A stretch of 52,286 bases of DNA from Adlercreutzia shanghongiae (GTDB lineage Bacteria > Actinomycetota > Coriobacteriia > Coriobacteriales > Eggerthellaceae), in the NCBI RefSeq assembly GCF_035830635.1, contig NZ_JAYMFI010000022.1, forward strand, positions 1 to 52,286, written 5' to 3'. Position numbers and translations under genes: made by a program. Under the pieces are notes generated by a model. That model saw only the letters and a program-made list of their open reading frames with translations, was not told the origin of the DNA and made no database searches. Position 1 is the stretch's first letter. Each line of letters opens with the position of its first letter. Shown here piece by piece: positions 8,772-15,821 of the stretch.

Positions 8772-9833
8772 TTAAAACTGCCTCAGGAAGCGCATGTCGC
8801 CTTCCAGCAGCATGCGCAAATCAGGCACGTCGTACTTCAGGCAGGCGATGCGCTCCACCCCCATGCCGAAGGCGAAGCCCGAGTACTCCTCCGGGTCGAT
8901 GCCGCTCATGGAGAGCACGTTGGGATCCACCATGCCGCAGCCCAAAACCTCGATCCAGCCGGTGCCCTTGCACATGCGGCAGCCCTCGCCGTGGCAGATG
9001 CCGCAGCTCACATCGGCCTCAGCCGAAGGCTCGGTGAACGGGAAGTAGTGGGCGCGGAAGCGCGTCTTGCGCTCCGGGCCGAAAATCTGCTTGCACATGT
9101 AATCCAGCGTGCCCTTCAGGTCGCCGAAGGTGATGCCGCGGTCGATGACGAGGCCCTCGATCTGATGGAACTGGGGCAGATGCGACGGGTCGGCCACATC
9201 GCGGCGGTACACCTTGCCCGGCGCGATCATGTAGATGGGCAGATCCCAGTCCTCCATGACATGCACCTGCACGCCGGAGGTCTGGGTGCGCAGAAGCACG
9301 TCGGACTCGCCGCGCACCCGGGAGGTGTCGCCGGACAGGTCGCGCACGTAGAAGGTGTCCTGCATAGAGCGGCTCGGGTGGTCGGCCGGCGCGTTTAAGG
9401 CCGTGAAGTTGTAGTAGTCGGTCTCGATCTCGGAGCCTTCCACCACCTTGTAGCCGAGCCCCATAAAGATGTCGGACACCTCGTCGATAATGCCGTTGAT
9501 GAGGTGGCGCGTGCCCATCTGCTGGGCGCGGCCGGGCAGCGTCACGTCCACCGCCGCCGCGTCGATGGCCGCCTCGAGCTCGGCGGCATCGAGGGCCGCC
9601 TTGCGGGCCGCCAGGGCCTCTTCCACCTCCACGCGGGCAGCGTTCACCGTCTTGCCCACGGTCGCGCGCTCCTCGGGAGGCACCGAGCCCATCGACCTCA
9701 GGTAGCCGGTCAGCGTGCCGGACTTGCCGAGCACGGCCACGCGCACAGCCTCAAGGGCCGCCGACGTATCGGCCGCGGCGATCTCGGCCAAGGTGCGCTC
9801 GCGCAGCGCCGCGAGCTCCTCTGCGATTGCCAT
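8772..9833 (-). CDS. pheS: Phenylalanyl-tRNA synthetase alpha subunit
   Basis: Catalytic subunit of PheRS. The start at 9833 gives 353 residues, the expected size; the open frame continues upstream, but only through the T-box leader. An N-terminal coiled-coil arm (about residues 1-90) precedes the class II core. The core contains motif 2 (FHQIEGLVID), the phenylalanine-pocket segment FRAHYFPFTEPSAE and the motif 3 region GFAFGMGVERIACLKY. Two Cys pairs (CGICHGEGCRMC) form a metal-binding-like insert seen in some PheS proteins. AAAGG precedes the ATG. Expression is probably set by the T-box element immediately upstream. Confidence 0.98.
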   Translation of the reverse strand: MAIAEELAALRERTLAEIAAADTSAALEAVRVAVLGKSGTLTGYLRSMGSVPPEERATVGKTVNAARVEVEEALAARKAALDAAELEAAIDAAAVDVTLPGRAQQMGTRHLINGIIDEVSDIFMGLGYKVVEGSEIETDYYNFTALNAPADHPSRSMQDTFYVRDLSGDTSRVRGESDVLLRTQTSGVQVHVMEDWDLPIYMIAPGKVYRRDVADPSHLPQFHQIEGLVIDRGITFGDLKGTLDYMCKQIFGPERKTRFRAHYFPFTEPSAEADVSCGICHGEGCRMCKGTGWIEVLGCGMVDPNVLSMSGIDPEEYSGFAFGMGVERIACLKYDVPDLRMLLEGDMRFLRQF

Positions 9834-9861
9834 AGGTTTCGCCTTTCTTCTCAGTGCAAAC

Positions 9862-10177
9862 AAAAAGAGCCTTCTTCCGTCCTGCCTGTCGGCCCGAAGG
9901 CGTTCAGGAATCCAAGGACGGGAGAAGACTCTCGCGGTACCACCTCGGTTGGCGATGGCCGGCGCGGCGCGTTGAACCGCGGCGGACATGCCCGCTCGTT
10001 GCGCTCTGTGACGGGAGCACCCGGCATTCCCTACTGGACGCCTCGCGTGCGCGTTCGCGTTCAGGAATGCTGCTCGGAAGGGAATAGGGCTCGCTCAGAG
10101 GGCCGGGCTCTTTCAGCCGGTGAAGCCGTTCTCTGGTGACCGTGACGCGCGCCTGCTGTCTTCGTCATCGCATGTAA
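9862..10177 (-). promoter_or_regulatory. T-box riboswitch (tRNA-Phe sensing leader of pheS-pheT)
   Basis: On the minus strand the hallmark T-box AGGTGGTACCGCGA lies at about 9932-9945. Next comes a long terminator stem that pairs 9916-9932 with 9866-9882 (AGAGTCTTCTCCCGTCC against GGACGGAAGAAGGCTCT, mostly matched), ending in TTTTTG at 9862-9866. About 200 structured bases upstream would form stem I. Several TTC triplets there could be the Phe specifier; I cannot say which. In this class, uncharged tRNA stabilises the antiterminator and switches on the synthetase genes. Confidence 0.92.
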
Positions 10178-10183
10178 CGCAGA

Positions 10184-10189
10184 AGTATA
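10184..10189 (-). promoter_or_regulatory. -10 box for the T-box leader
   Basis: TATACT on the minus strand, about 7 bases before the start of the structured leader. A matching -35 hexamer is not convincing. Confidence 0.4.
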
Positions 10190-10219
10190 GCGCAAATTCG
10201 AAAGCGCGGCCGGAGAAAA

Positions 10220-11389
10220 CTACAGGAAGCGGTACTTTACCGTGCGCAGGCCCCAATCGCGGCAACTGGAGAACCCGAAGGCCTTCCAGACGCCGGGCTG
10301 CAAATCGAGCACTCGGGAGCCGCCGCCCATGGAGCCGCAGTCGTTCACCGTGGCGTACACCGTCTGACCGCCGTAGACGATCTCGACGGTGCGACCGAAG
10401 TAGCTGCGGTAGTTGGGAAGGGACTTCGGCACGGCCACGCCCATGGAGTTGTCGTCGCAGACCGCACCGGTGGATGTCGTGCCCGGATTCGGCGTGCTCG
10501 GGTCGGTGCTGCCGCCGTAGGCCGAAGCCACGCCGCTCAGCCACCCTTCGGACGAAGAGCTGCTCGAGTCGGAGCTGTCGGAACCTGATCCGCCCGAACT
10601 GCCCGAATCGCCCGATGACCCGCCATCGGAGACGGGCTCGTCGTCGGAGACCACCGGATCGCGATCGGTCGTGTTCGCATCGGGACTCTCCTGGACCGCC
10701 TCGGCAGCGGCGGCGGCCTCCTCTTCCTTCTGCTTGCGCAAGGCCTCGGCCTGGGCGGCCAGCTCGGCCAAGCGCGCGGCCTGCTCCTCCTTGGCGCCCT
10801 GAAGCTGCTCGGTGGCCTGGGCCACGACCGCCTCGGCCTCGGCGCGCTTTTCCTCTTGGGCGGAAAGCGCCTGCTCCTGTTGGTTTTTCTGGGCATTCAA
10901 CTCGGCGGACACCTCATCGAAGGCGCGCTTGCGCTCCTTCTGCTCGGCCACCTCGTCGGCCTGGTAGGACATGATTTGAGTGACGTACTCCATATTGCGC
11001 AGCAGATCGTCGAAGCTTTTGGAGTCGAGAATGAGCCCGAGCAGGCTCATGGAACTGCCGTCTCGGTACTCGCCCACGGCCACCTGGCCCAGGGCCTCGC
11101 GGCCCTCGAGCACCGCCTGCTGGGCCTCCATGGCCGAAGCGGCCGTCTCGTCTATTTTCGCCTGGAGCTCGGTTACCTGAGCCGAAAGCTCTTCGTACTC
11201 GCTGTTGATCTGGCTCATGCGGGATTCGGCCTCGTTCAACGTGGCCTGGGCGGCATCCACGGCCGCCTGGGCATCGTCGGCCGGATCGGCCAAGGCCGCC
11301 GAGGGCGTGAAGCCCACAAGGGACAACGTGAGCAGCAGCGCCAGCGCGGCAGCCGCCACCTTCCTTCCCTCAAGCGCTAGATATGCCAA
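10220..11389 (-). CDS. Secreted coiled-coil protein with C-terminal RlpA/3D-like domain
   Basis: Predicted exported envelope protein acting on or at peptidoglycan. A signal peptide (hydrophobic VAAAALALLLTLSLVGF, cleavage after SAALA) is followed by about 200 residues of coiled coil. This part resembles the N-terminal domain of PcsB/CwlO-type hydrolases. Next comes a charged Ala/Glu region, then a Ser/Gly/Asp-rich linker. The last 90 residues have the features of a 3D/double-psi barrel (VYATVNDCGSMGGGSRVLDL). I chose TTG at 11389 because AAGGGAAG lies just before it and the signal peptide then starts normally. The frame continues to a GTG at 11518, which would add 43 unlikely residues. It is transcribed divergently from the toxin-antitoxin genes. 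Confidence 0.85.
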   Translation of the reverse strand: MAYLALEGRKVAAAALALLLTLSLVGFTPSAALADPADDAQAAVDAAQATLNEAESRMSQINSEYEELSAQVTELQAKIDETAASAMEAQQAVLEGREALGQVAVGEYRDGSSMSLLGLILDSKSFDDLLRNMEYVTQIMSYQADEVAEQKERKRAFDEVSAELNAQKNQQEQALSAQEEKRAEAEAVVAQATEQLQGAKEEQAARLAELAAQAEALRKQKEEEAAAAAEAVQESPDANTTDRDPVVSDDEPVSDGGSSGDSGSSGGSGSDSSDSSSSSSEGWLSGVASAYGGSTDPSTPNPGTTSTGAVCDDNSMGVAVPKSLPNYRSYFGRTVEIVYGGQTVYATVNDCGSMGGGSRVLDLQPGVWKAFGFSSCRDWGLRTVKYRFL

Positions 11390-11568
11390 GGCTTCCCTTC
11401 CGTTTGCCCAATACGCCGCAGCGCGCCTCCCGGGGCGCGAAGGCGCCGCAGGCAGGCTGCACCGACCTATCTTCCCTAAACCAACCAGACGAGGCAAGCA
11501 TCTTGCCGAAAAAGACACGAGCCCGATGCTCTCCTGCGTTGAAAGCAGAGCACGATTTCGTCATATTG

Positions 11569-11582
11569 CAAATATTTGTTCG
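11569..11582. promoter_or_regulatory. LexA-type (SOS) box upstream of the toxin-antitoxin/recN genes
   Basis: CAAATATTTGTTCG (reverse complement CGAACAAATATTTG) agrees with the Gram-positive LexA consensus CGAACRNRYGTTYG at all but one position. It sits 8 bases before the -35 box of the promoter at 11591-11619, in the shared divergent region. Confidence 0.5.
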
Positions 11583-11590
11583 TATTATTC

Positions 11591-11619
11591 TTGCAACTCC
11601 TCAGGATTGACGCTATACT
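11591..11619 (+). promoter_or_regulatory. Promoter of antitoxin-toxin-recN
   Basis: TTGCAA (11591-11596), 17 bases, TATACT (11614-11619): a good sigma-70-type promoter about 25 bases ahead of the antitoxin ATG. Confidence 0.65.
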
Positions 11620-11644
11620 GCGGAAAACGAGGAAAGGAGCAGCG

Positions 11645-11950
11645 ATGCATGCCATGGTTACGGCCCGAGTCCCTCTGGAGATACGAGATCAAGTGAACGC
11701 GAAGCTGCGCTCCATCGGCTCATCGCCCACCGAGCTGGTGAACGCCGCCTACGATTACGTGCTCGCCACCGGCGAGCTTCCCGATGCCCAGCGCGGCGAT
11801 ACGCCTTTGCACATCACGCTGACCGATGCCCAGGCCAACGAGCTGCGCTTCCGCTTGCGTCACGCCACGCGCCCGGTGCCCGCCTCCTTCTGGGAGGCCC
11901 AGAATGCGCGCCAGGTGCTGAAGGAAGGAGAAGAGCCATGCGGCTTTTAA
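11645..11950 (+). CDS. RelB/DinJ-like antitoxin
   Basis: A protein of 101 residues that starts at an ATG behind GGAAAGGAG. Its N-terminus (VTARVPLEIRDQVNAKLRSIGSSPTELVNAAYDYVLATGELP) has the ribbon-helix-helix pattern of RelB/DinJ antitoxins: a beta strand, then two helices. This half should bind DNA and autoregulate. The C-terminal half, which usually wraps the toxin, is less conserved. The stop lies inside the next gene, a 13-base overlap typical of toxin-antitoxin operons. The partner is a PIN-domain protein rather than the RelE-type toxin that RelB/DinJ proteins usually accompany. Confidence 0.8.
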   Translation: MHAMVTARVPLEIRDQVNAKLRSIGSSPTELVNAAYDYVLATGELPDAQRGDTPLHITLTDAQANELRFRLRHATRPVPASFWEAQNARQVLKEGEEPCGF

Positions 11951-12384
11951 TCGATAGCGACATCCTGCTCGACTTCATCGGCGAGCGCGAGAGCACCGCC
12001 GCGGCCTGGGTCAAGCTCAACGCCATGGAACTGGCCGGCGCCGCAGAGCTCTGGGTCACCGCCGACGCCTTCGCCGATGTGCGCTCGCGCCTCGAGGGAG
12101 TGCTTTCCGACCACGATGCCCGCTCGGCGCTGCGCTCGGCCATGGCCTTCCTGTCGGTGTGCTCGGTCGACGGCCCCGATGTGCGCTTCGCCTTGGAACA
12201 TGAGGCCCTCCCCTACGACGCCGCCATCACCGAGGCCTGCGCCCGCAAGCTGCAGGCCGACTTCATCGTCACCAGCGGCGGAGAGATCGCCGTGTCCCGA
12301 GCCGTGCGCCGCGTGACGCCCGATGCGCTGTTCTCCGCGCTCGAGACCGAGCAGGGCGTCGTGTTCGACGTCATCGAGTTCTAG
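11938..12384 (+). CDS. PIN-domain toxin (VapC-like ribonuclease)
   Basis: A protein of 148 residues. It opens with MRLLIDSDILLDFIGER, where Asp6 and Asp8 fit the first acidic PIN position. It continues with internal acidic residues (ADAFADVRSRLE, ALPYDAAITEACARKLQADFIVTSGG) that fit the remaining metal-binding sites of this RNase fold. In known systems such toxins cleave tRNA or rRNA when the antitoxin is degraded. It overlaps the antitoxin by 13 bases and is followed 12 bases later by recN, so all three genes are probably co-transcribed. Confidence 0.85.
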   Translation: MRLLIDSDILLDFIGERESTAAAWVKLNAMELAGAAELWVTADAFADVRSRLEGVLSDHDARSALRSAMAFLSVCSVDGPDVRFALEHEALPYDAAITEACARKLQADFIVTSGGEIAVSRAVRRVTPDALFSALETEQGVVFDVIEF

Positions 12385-12396
12385 CGAGGTCGCCTT

Positions 12397-14010
12397 ATGA
12401 TCGACGAAATACAAGTGAGGGACGTGGCCCTCATCCGCGAGGCGTCCCTGGCGCCCTCGCGCGGTCTTACCGTGCTCACCGGCGAGACCGGCGCCGGCAA
12501 GACGGCTCTCGTGAGCGCCGTGAAGCTGCTCATCGGCGAGCGCGCCGACAGCTCCACGGTGCGCGAGGGGGCCAAGGGTGCCGAGGTTCGGGGCCGCCTG
12601 TTCCCTGCCGACCCTGAAGCCGACGAGCTCGTCGTCGTGCGCAAGGTGAGCGCCGACGGACGCAGCCGGGCCACCATCAACGGGGCCATGGCCAGCGTGT
12701 CCGAGCTTGCGCGCGCGGTCGGGCCGCTGGTGGAGCTCTGCGGCCAGCACGAGTACCAGGCCCTGCTCAAGCCGGCCGAGCACGGTCGCATCCTTGACGC
12801 GTGGGCCGACCTTGACGCGGGCGTCGCCTCCGAGTACCGCCGGGCGCTTGAGGAGGCCCGCACGGCGGGCGAGGCGTTGGAAGCGCTGCGCGCCCAAGCG
12901 AGCGCCTCCAACGTGCAGCTGGAAGAAGCTCGTTTCATCCTGCAGCAAATCGAGGCCGTAAACCCCCAGGGCGGAGAGTACGAGGAGCTGCACGACTGGC
13001 TGGCCCGAGCCGAGCACGCCGAGGTGCTCGCCCGCAACTCCCACGGAGCCGCAGACGCGCTCTCGGGAGACGGAGGGGCGCTCGACGCCCTGAATGCCGC
13101 CATCTCGCTCATCGACGAGGCGGCCCGGGCCGACGAGGGCCTGGCCCCCTTTGCCACCTCGCTCAGGGAAACCTGCTTTGTGGTGGAAGATGTCGCCCGC
13201 GACATGGCAGGCTACTGCGACTCCATCGATTTCGACGGCGAATCACTGGCCGCCGCGCAAGAGCGCATGGGAGCGCTCACGGGCCTCATGCGCAGCTTCG
13301 GCCCCACCATGGAGGCCGTCTTCGAGCGCTGGGACGAGGCGGCGGCGCTGGTCGGGCTGGTAAATGACGCCGACGACCGCATCGCCCGAGCCGAGGCGGC
13401 GCTGGCCCAGGCCGAAGAGGCCCTGGGCAGCGCGGCCCGCGCCTACAACGAGGCTCGAGAGGAGGCGTCGCCGCGCCTCGCCGCCGCCGTGAACGAGGTG
13501 CTTGGCCGCCTGGAGATGGGAACCGCCTCGGTGGTGTGCACCGTAAGCCCCCTACCCCGCGCATCCTGGAGCGCCCAGGGCAGCGCATCGGTAGCCTTCG
13601 CATTCAAGCCCGGCGCCTCCATGCAGCCCCGCCCGCTCGCCCGCATCGCCTCGGGCGGCGAGATCAGCCGCGTCATGCTGGCCGTGAAGGTGGCCTTGGG
13701 GGCCAAGGACGGCACCGAGACGCTCATCTTCGACGAAGTGGATGCCGGCGTGGGCGGAAGCACCGCCAACGCCCTGGCCGCCGTGCTCGCCGAGCTGGCG
13801 GAAAGCCACCAGGTCATCACCATCACGCACCTTGCCCAGGTGGCCGTGCTCGCCGATGCCCACTACGCCGTCACGAAAACGGGCGACGACGCGCCGGAAA
13901 CGCTACTTTCTCCCCTCGAGGGCGAGGCGCGCGTGGCCGAGGTGGCCCGCCTGCTCTCCGGCACCACCACCGAGACCTCCCTCGCCCACGCCCGCGAGCT
14001 TTTGGGCTAG
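12397..14010 (+). CDS. recN: DNA repair protein RecN
   Basis: SMC-like ATPase of double-strand break repair, 537 residues. Walker A is GETGAGKT at residues 29-36. Two coiled-coil arms flank a hinge, and the ABC signature LARIASGGEISRVML and Walker B TLIFDEVDAGVGG lie in the C-terminal part. The ATG start gives the family's usual beginning (..ALIREASL...GLTVLTGETGAGKT). recN is a classic SOS gene. Here the LexA-type box and promoter lie ahead of the toxin-antitoxin pair, so induction would drive all three genes. Its 3' end converges on the deacetylase gene with a 9-base gap. Confidence 0.96.
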   Translation: MIDEIQVRDVALIREASLAPSRGLTVLTGETGAGKTALVSAVKLLIGERADSSTVREGAKGAEVRGRLFPADPEADELVVVRKVSADGRSRATINGAMASVSELARAVGPLVELCGQHEYQALLKPAEHGRILDAWADLDAGVASEYRRALEEARTAGEALEALRAQASASNVQLEEARFILQQIEAVNPQGGEYEELHDWLARAEHAEVLARNSHGAADALSGDGGALDALNAAISLIDEAARADEGLAPFATSLRETCFVVEDVARDMAGYCDSIDFDGESLAAAQERMGALTGLMRSFGPTMEAVFERWDEAAALVGLVNDADDRIARAEAALAQAEEALGSAARAYNEAREEASPRLAAAVNEVLGRLEMGTASVVCTVSPLPRASWSAQGSASVAFAFKPGASMQPRPLARIASGGEISRVMLAVKVALGAKDGTETLIFDEVDAGVGGSTANALAAVLAELAESHQVITITHLAQVAVLADAHYAVTKTGDDAPETLLSPLEGEARVAEVARLLSGTTTETSLAHARELLG

Positions 14011-14019
14011 AAGCAATCC

Positions 14020-15666
14020 TTACTCGCTGGCCTGCTGGGCAGCGAGGTCTTGGGCGAGGGCCTTGGCGTCGTCGTAGGCCAGAAGCTGGTCGATGGTTAC
14101 GAACTTGAATCCCTCGGCCTTCAGCTTCGGCAGGGCAATCTCCAGCGCCTCGATGGTCTGGCTGCGGTCGCCGCCGCCGTCGTGCATGAGCACGATATCG
14201 CCGGACTTGGCCGAAAGGATGCGCTGGGCAATAGCGTCGGCGCCCGGCGTCCGCCAATCCTCGGTGTCCACGTTCCAGCCGATTTCGCTGGTGATATAGG
14301 GCTGCAGGTTCCAGATAATCTCATCGTGGAAGTTGCCACCAGGAGAGCGGAACGCCTTGGAGGCCTCTTTGCCCGTGGCCTCAGCGATGGCCTGCTGGCC
14401 CATCTGCACTTCCTCGATCTGCTTCTCGGGGCTCTGGCGCGTCATGTCGACGCCGTTGCCGCCGCCGGTGGCCGCGTGATCGTAGGAGTGCGTGCCGATT
14501 TGGTGGCCCTCGGCGGCCATGCGCTGAATCGTCTGCATGTAATCGGTCTTGTCGGAAATCTGCTCGCCGATGGTGAAGAACGTGGCAACCGCCCCGTTCT
14601 CCTTCAGCACATCAAGCAGCTCGTGGGTGGTGGGCCACGGACCGTCATCGAAGGTGAGCGCGATGACCTTTTCTCCGTTGGTGTTGGCGTTGTACCTCAG
14701 GTAGATGTTGTCGGAGCCCTCTCTGACGGTCTCTTCCACGGTCTTGCCCGACACCTTGCCCGTGCGCTTCTCAATCTGCGCCGTCTCGCCGGGAACGTAC
14801 ACGTGAATGGCACCCTCGCCCAGCTCCACCTGGCCCGGCTCGGTCTCCACCGTTTCCGCGTCGTAGTCCTCGGTGACATCGACGCCGTTGTCCATCTGCA
14901 CCGAGTCGCCCTTGTGCAGCTCGGTGGCCTGGTCGGTCACCTCGTCGCCGTTGAGCGTGCCGGTAAAGGCCGTGCCGCCGCCCTCCTCGAGCACCTCGCC
15001 ATCGACGGCCACCAAGTTGCCGGGAGTCGGCGACACCACGCCCTCGGCGATTATGTCGCCGAGCGTGGTTCCCCTGTCGACCGTGCGCGTCATGCCGTTC
15101 ACGGTGACGTTGAACTGCAGCGGGTTCAGATACAGATACACGCCTGCGCCGATGGCGGCCAGGATGACCAGGGCGGCGATGACGGAAATGACACTCGCCT
15201 TCTTCTTGCCCCTCTTCTTGTAGCGCCCCATGTCAGCATAGGGGGCCATCTTGCCGTCGGAGGGAGTCGCGGGCATCACGCGAGGCGGCACTTGGGCCGC
15301 ATAGCCCGCGTACCCGCGCTGGGGCTGCGACTGAGGTTGAGGCTGGGGCGGAGCCTGACGCCCCTGGGGATAAGCCTGCTGAGGAGCCATCGCCGGCGCG
15401 TCGTGGCTCGCGGCCGCCGAACCCGGATAAGGCCGGTTGGTGGCCGACACGTAGCCCTCGTAGGCGGCGCGGGCCTCGGCTTCGCGGGAAGCCGCGTCGC
15501 GGCCCGACGGTTGCGCGCCCGCCGGCTGCTGCGACGGTGCCGCCGCGCGCGGCGCAGAGGCCGGAGACGACGCCGCAGATGCGGCAGAGCGGCGAGTGGG
15601 CTTCTTGTGCTGTCGCGGGTTGTTGCGAGGGTTGTTCGAACCCTGGGAGGCGGGCTGGTCGGGCAT
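14020..15666 (-). CDS. Membrane-anchored polysaccharide deacetylase (NodB family)
   Basis: A type II membrane protein of 548 residues. The cytoplasmic N-terminus (about 1-155) is rich in Pro, Gln, Ala and Arg. One membrane helix at about 158-180 (VISVIAALVILAAIGAGVYLYL) is followed by external beta-rich repeats, then the NodB domain at about 335-530. Its motifs are TFDDGPWPTT (catalytic and metal-binding Asp), HSYDHA (metal His), RSPGGNFHDEI, DTEDW and LMHDGGGD. It probably deacetylates peptidoglycan or another wall glycan, giving lysozyme resistance or wall remodelling. AAGGAT precedes the ATG. A perfect palindrome containing TATAAT lies just upstream (15696-15741). Confidence 0.92.
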   Translation of the reverse strand: MPDQPASQGSNNPRNNPRQHKKPTRRSAASAASSPASAPRAAAPSQQPAGAQPSGRDAASREAEARAAYEGYVSATNRPYPGSAAASHDAPAMAPQQAYPQGRQAPPQPQPQSQPQRGYAGYAAQVPPRVMPATPSDGKMAPYADMGRYKKRGKKKASVISVIAALVILAAIGAGVYLYLNPLQFNVTVNGMTRTVDRGTTLGDIIAEGVVSPTPGNLVAVDGEVLEEGGGTAFTGTLNGDEVTDQATELHKGDSVQMDNGVDVTEDYDAETVETEPGQVELGEGAIHVYVPGETAQIEKRTGKVSGKTVEETVREGSDNIYLRYNANTNGEKVIALTFDDGPWPTTHELLDVLKENGAVATFFTIGEQISDKTDYMQTIQRMAAEGHQIGTHSYDHAATGGGNGVDMTRQSPEKQIEEVQMGQQAIAEATGKEASKAFRSPGGNFHDEIIWNLQPYITSEIGWNVDTEDWRTPGADAIAQRILSAKSGDIVLMHDGGGDRSQTIEALEIALPKLKAEGFKFVTIDQLLAYDDAKALAQDLAAQQASE

Positions 15667-15695
15667 CGCTTCTATCCTTCAGGCATGCATCGTGT

Positions 15696-15741
15696 GGTCT
15701 ATGGGTTATTCGGCGATTATACGCCGAATAACCCATAGACC
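15696..15741 (-). promoter_or_regulatory. Perfect 20-bp inverted repeat enclosing a TATAAT -10 box
   Basis: Arms GGTCTATGGGTTATTCGGCG and its exact complement flank a 6-base centre. Read on the minus strand the centre is TATAAT, the consensus -10 hexamer for the deacetylase gene 43 bases downstream. No T-run follows, so a terminator is unlikely. A dimeric regulator bound here would cover the promoter. Confidence 0.65.
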
Positions 15742-15821
15742 CACCGTGCGGCGGCTTACATTTCCGTAAAGTTCCCAATCCATAGCAGTTCCACAAAAGC
15801 CGAGCATGGACGCGCGGCGCC

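Noticed and set aside
9834..9989. Extended N-terminus of pheS (405 codons)
   Set aside because: The extra codons read through the T-box terminator; the ATG at 9833 gives the family length.
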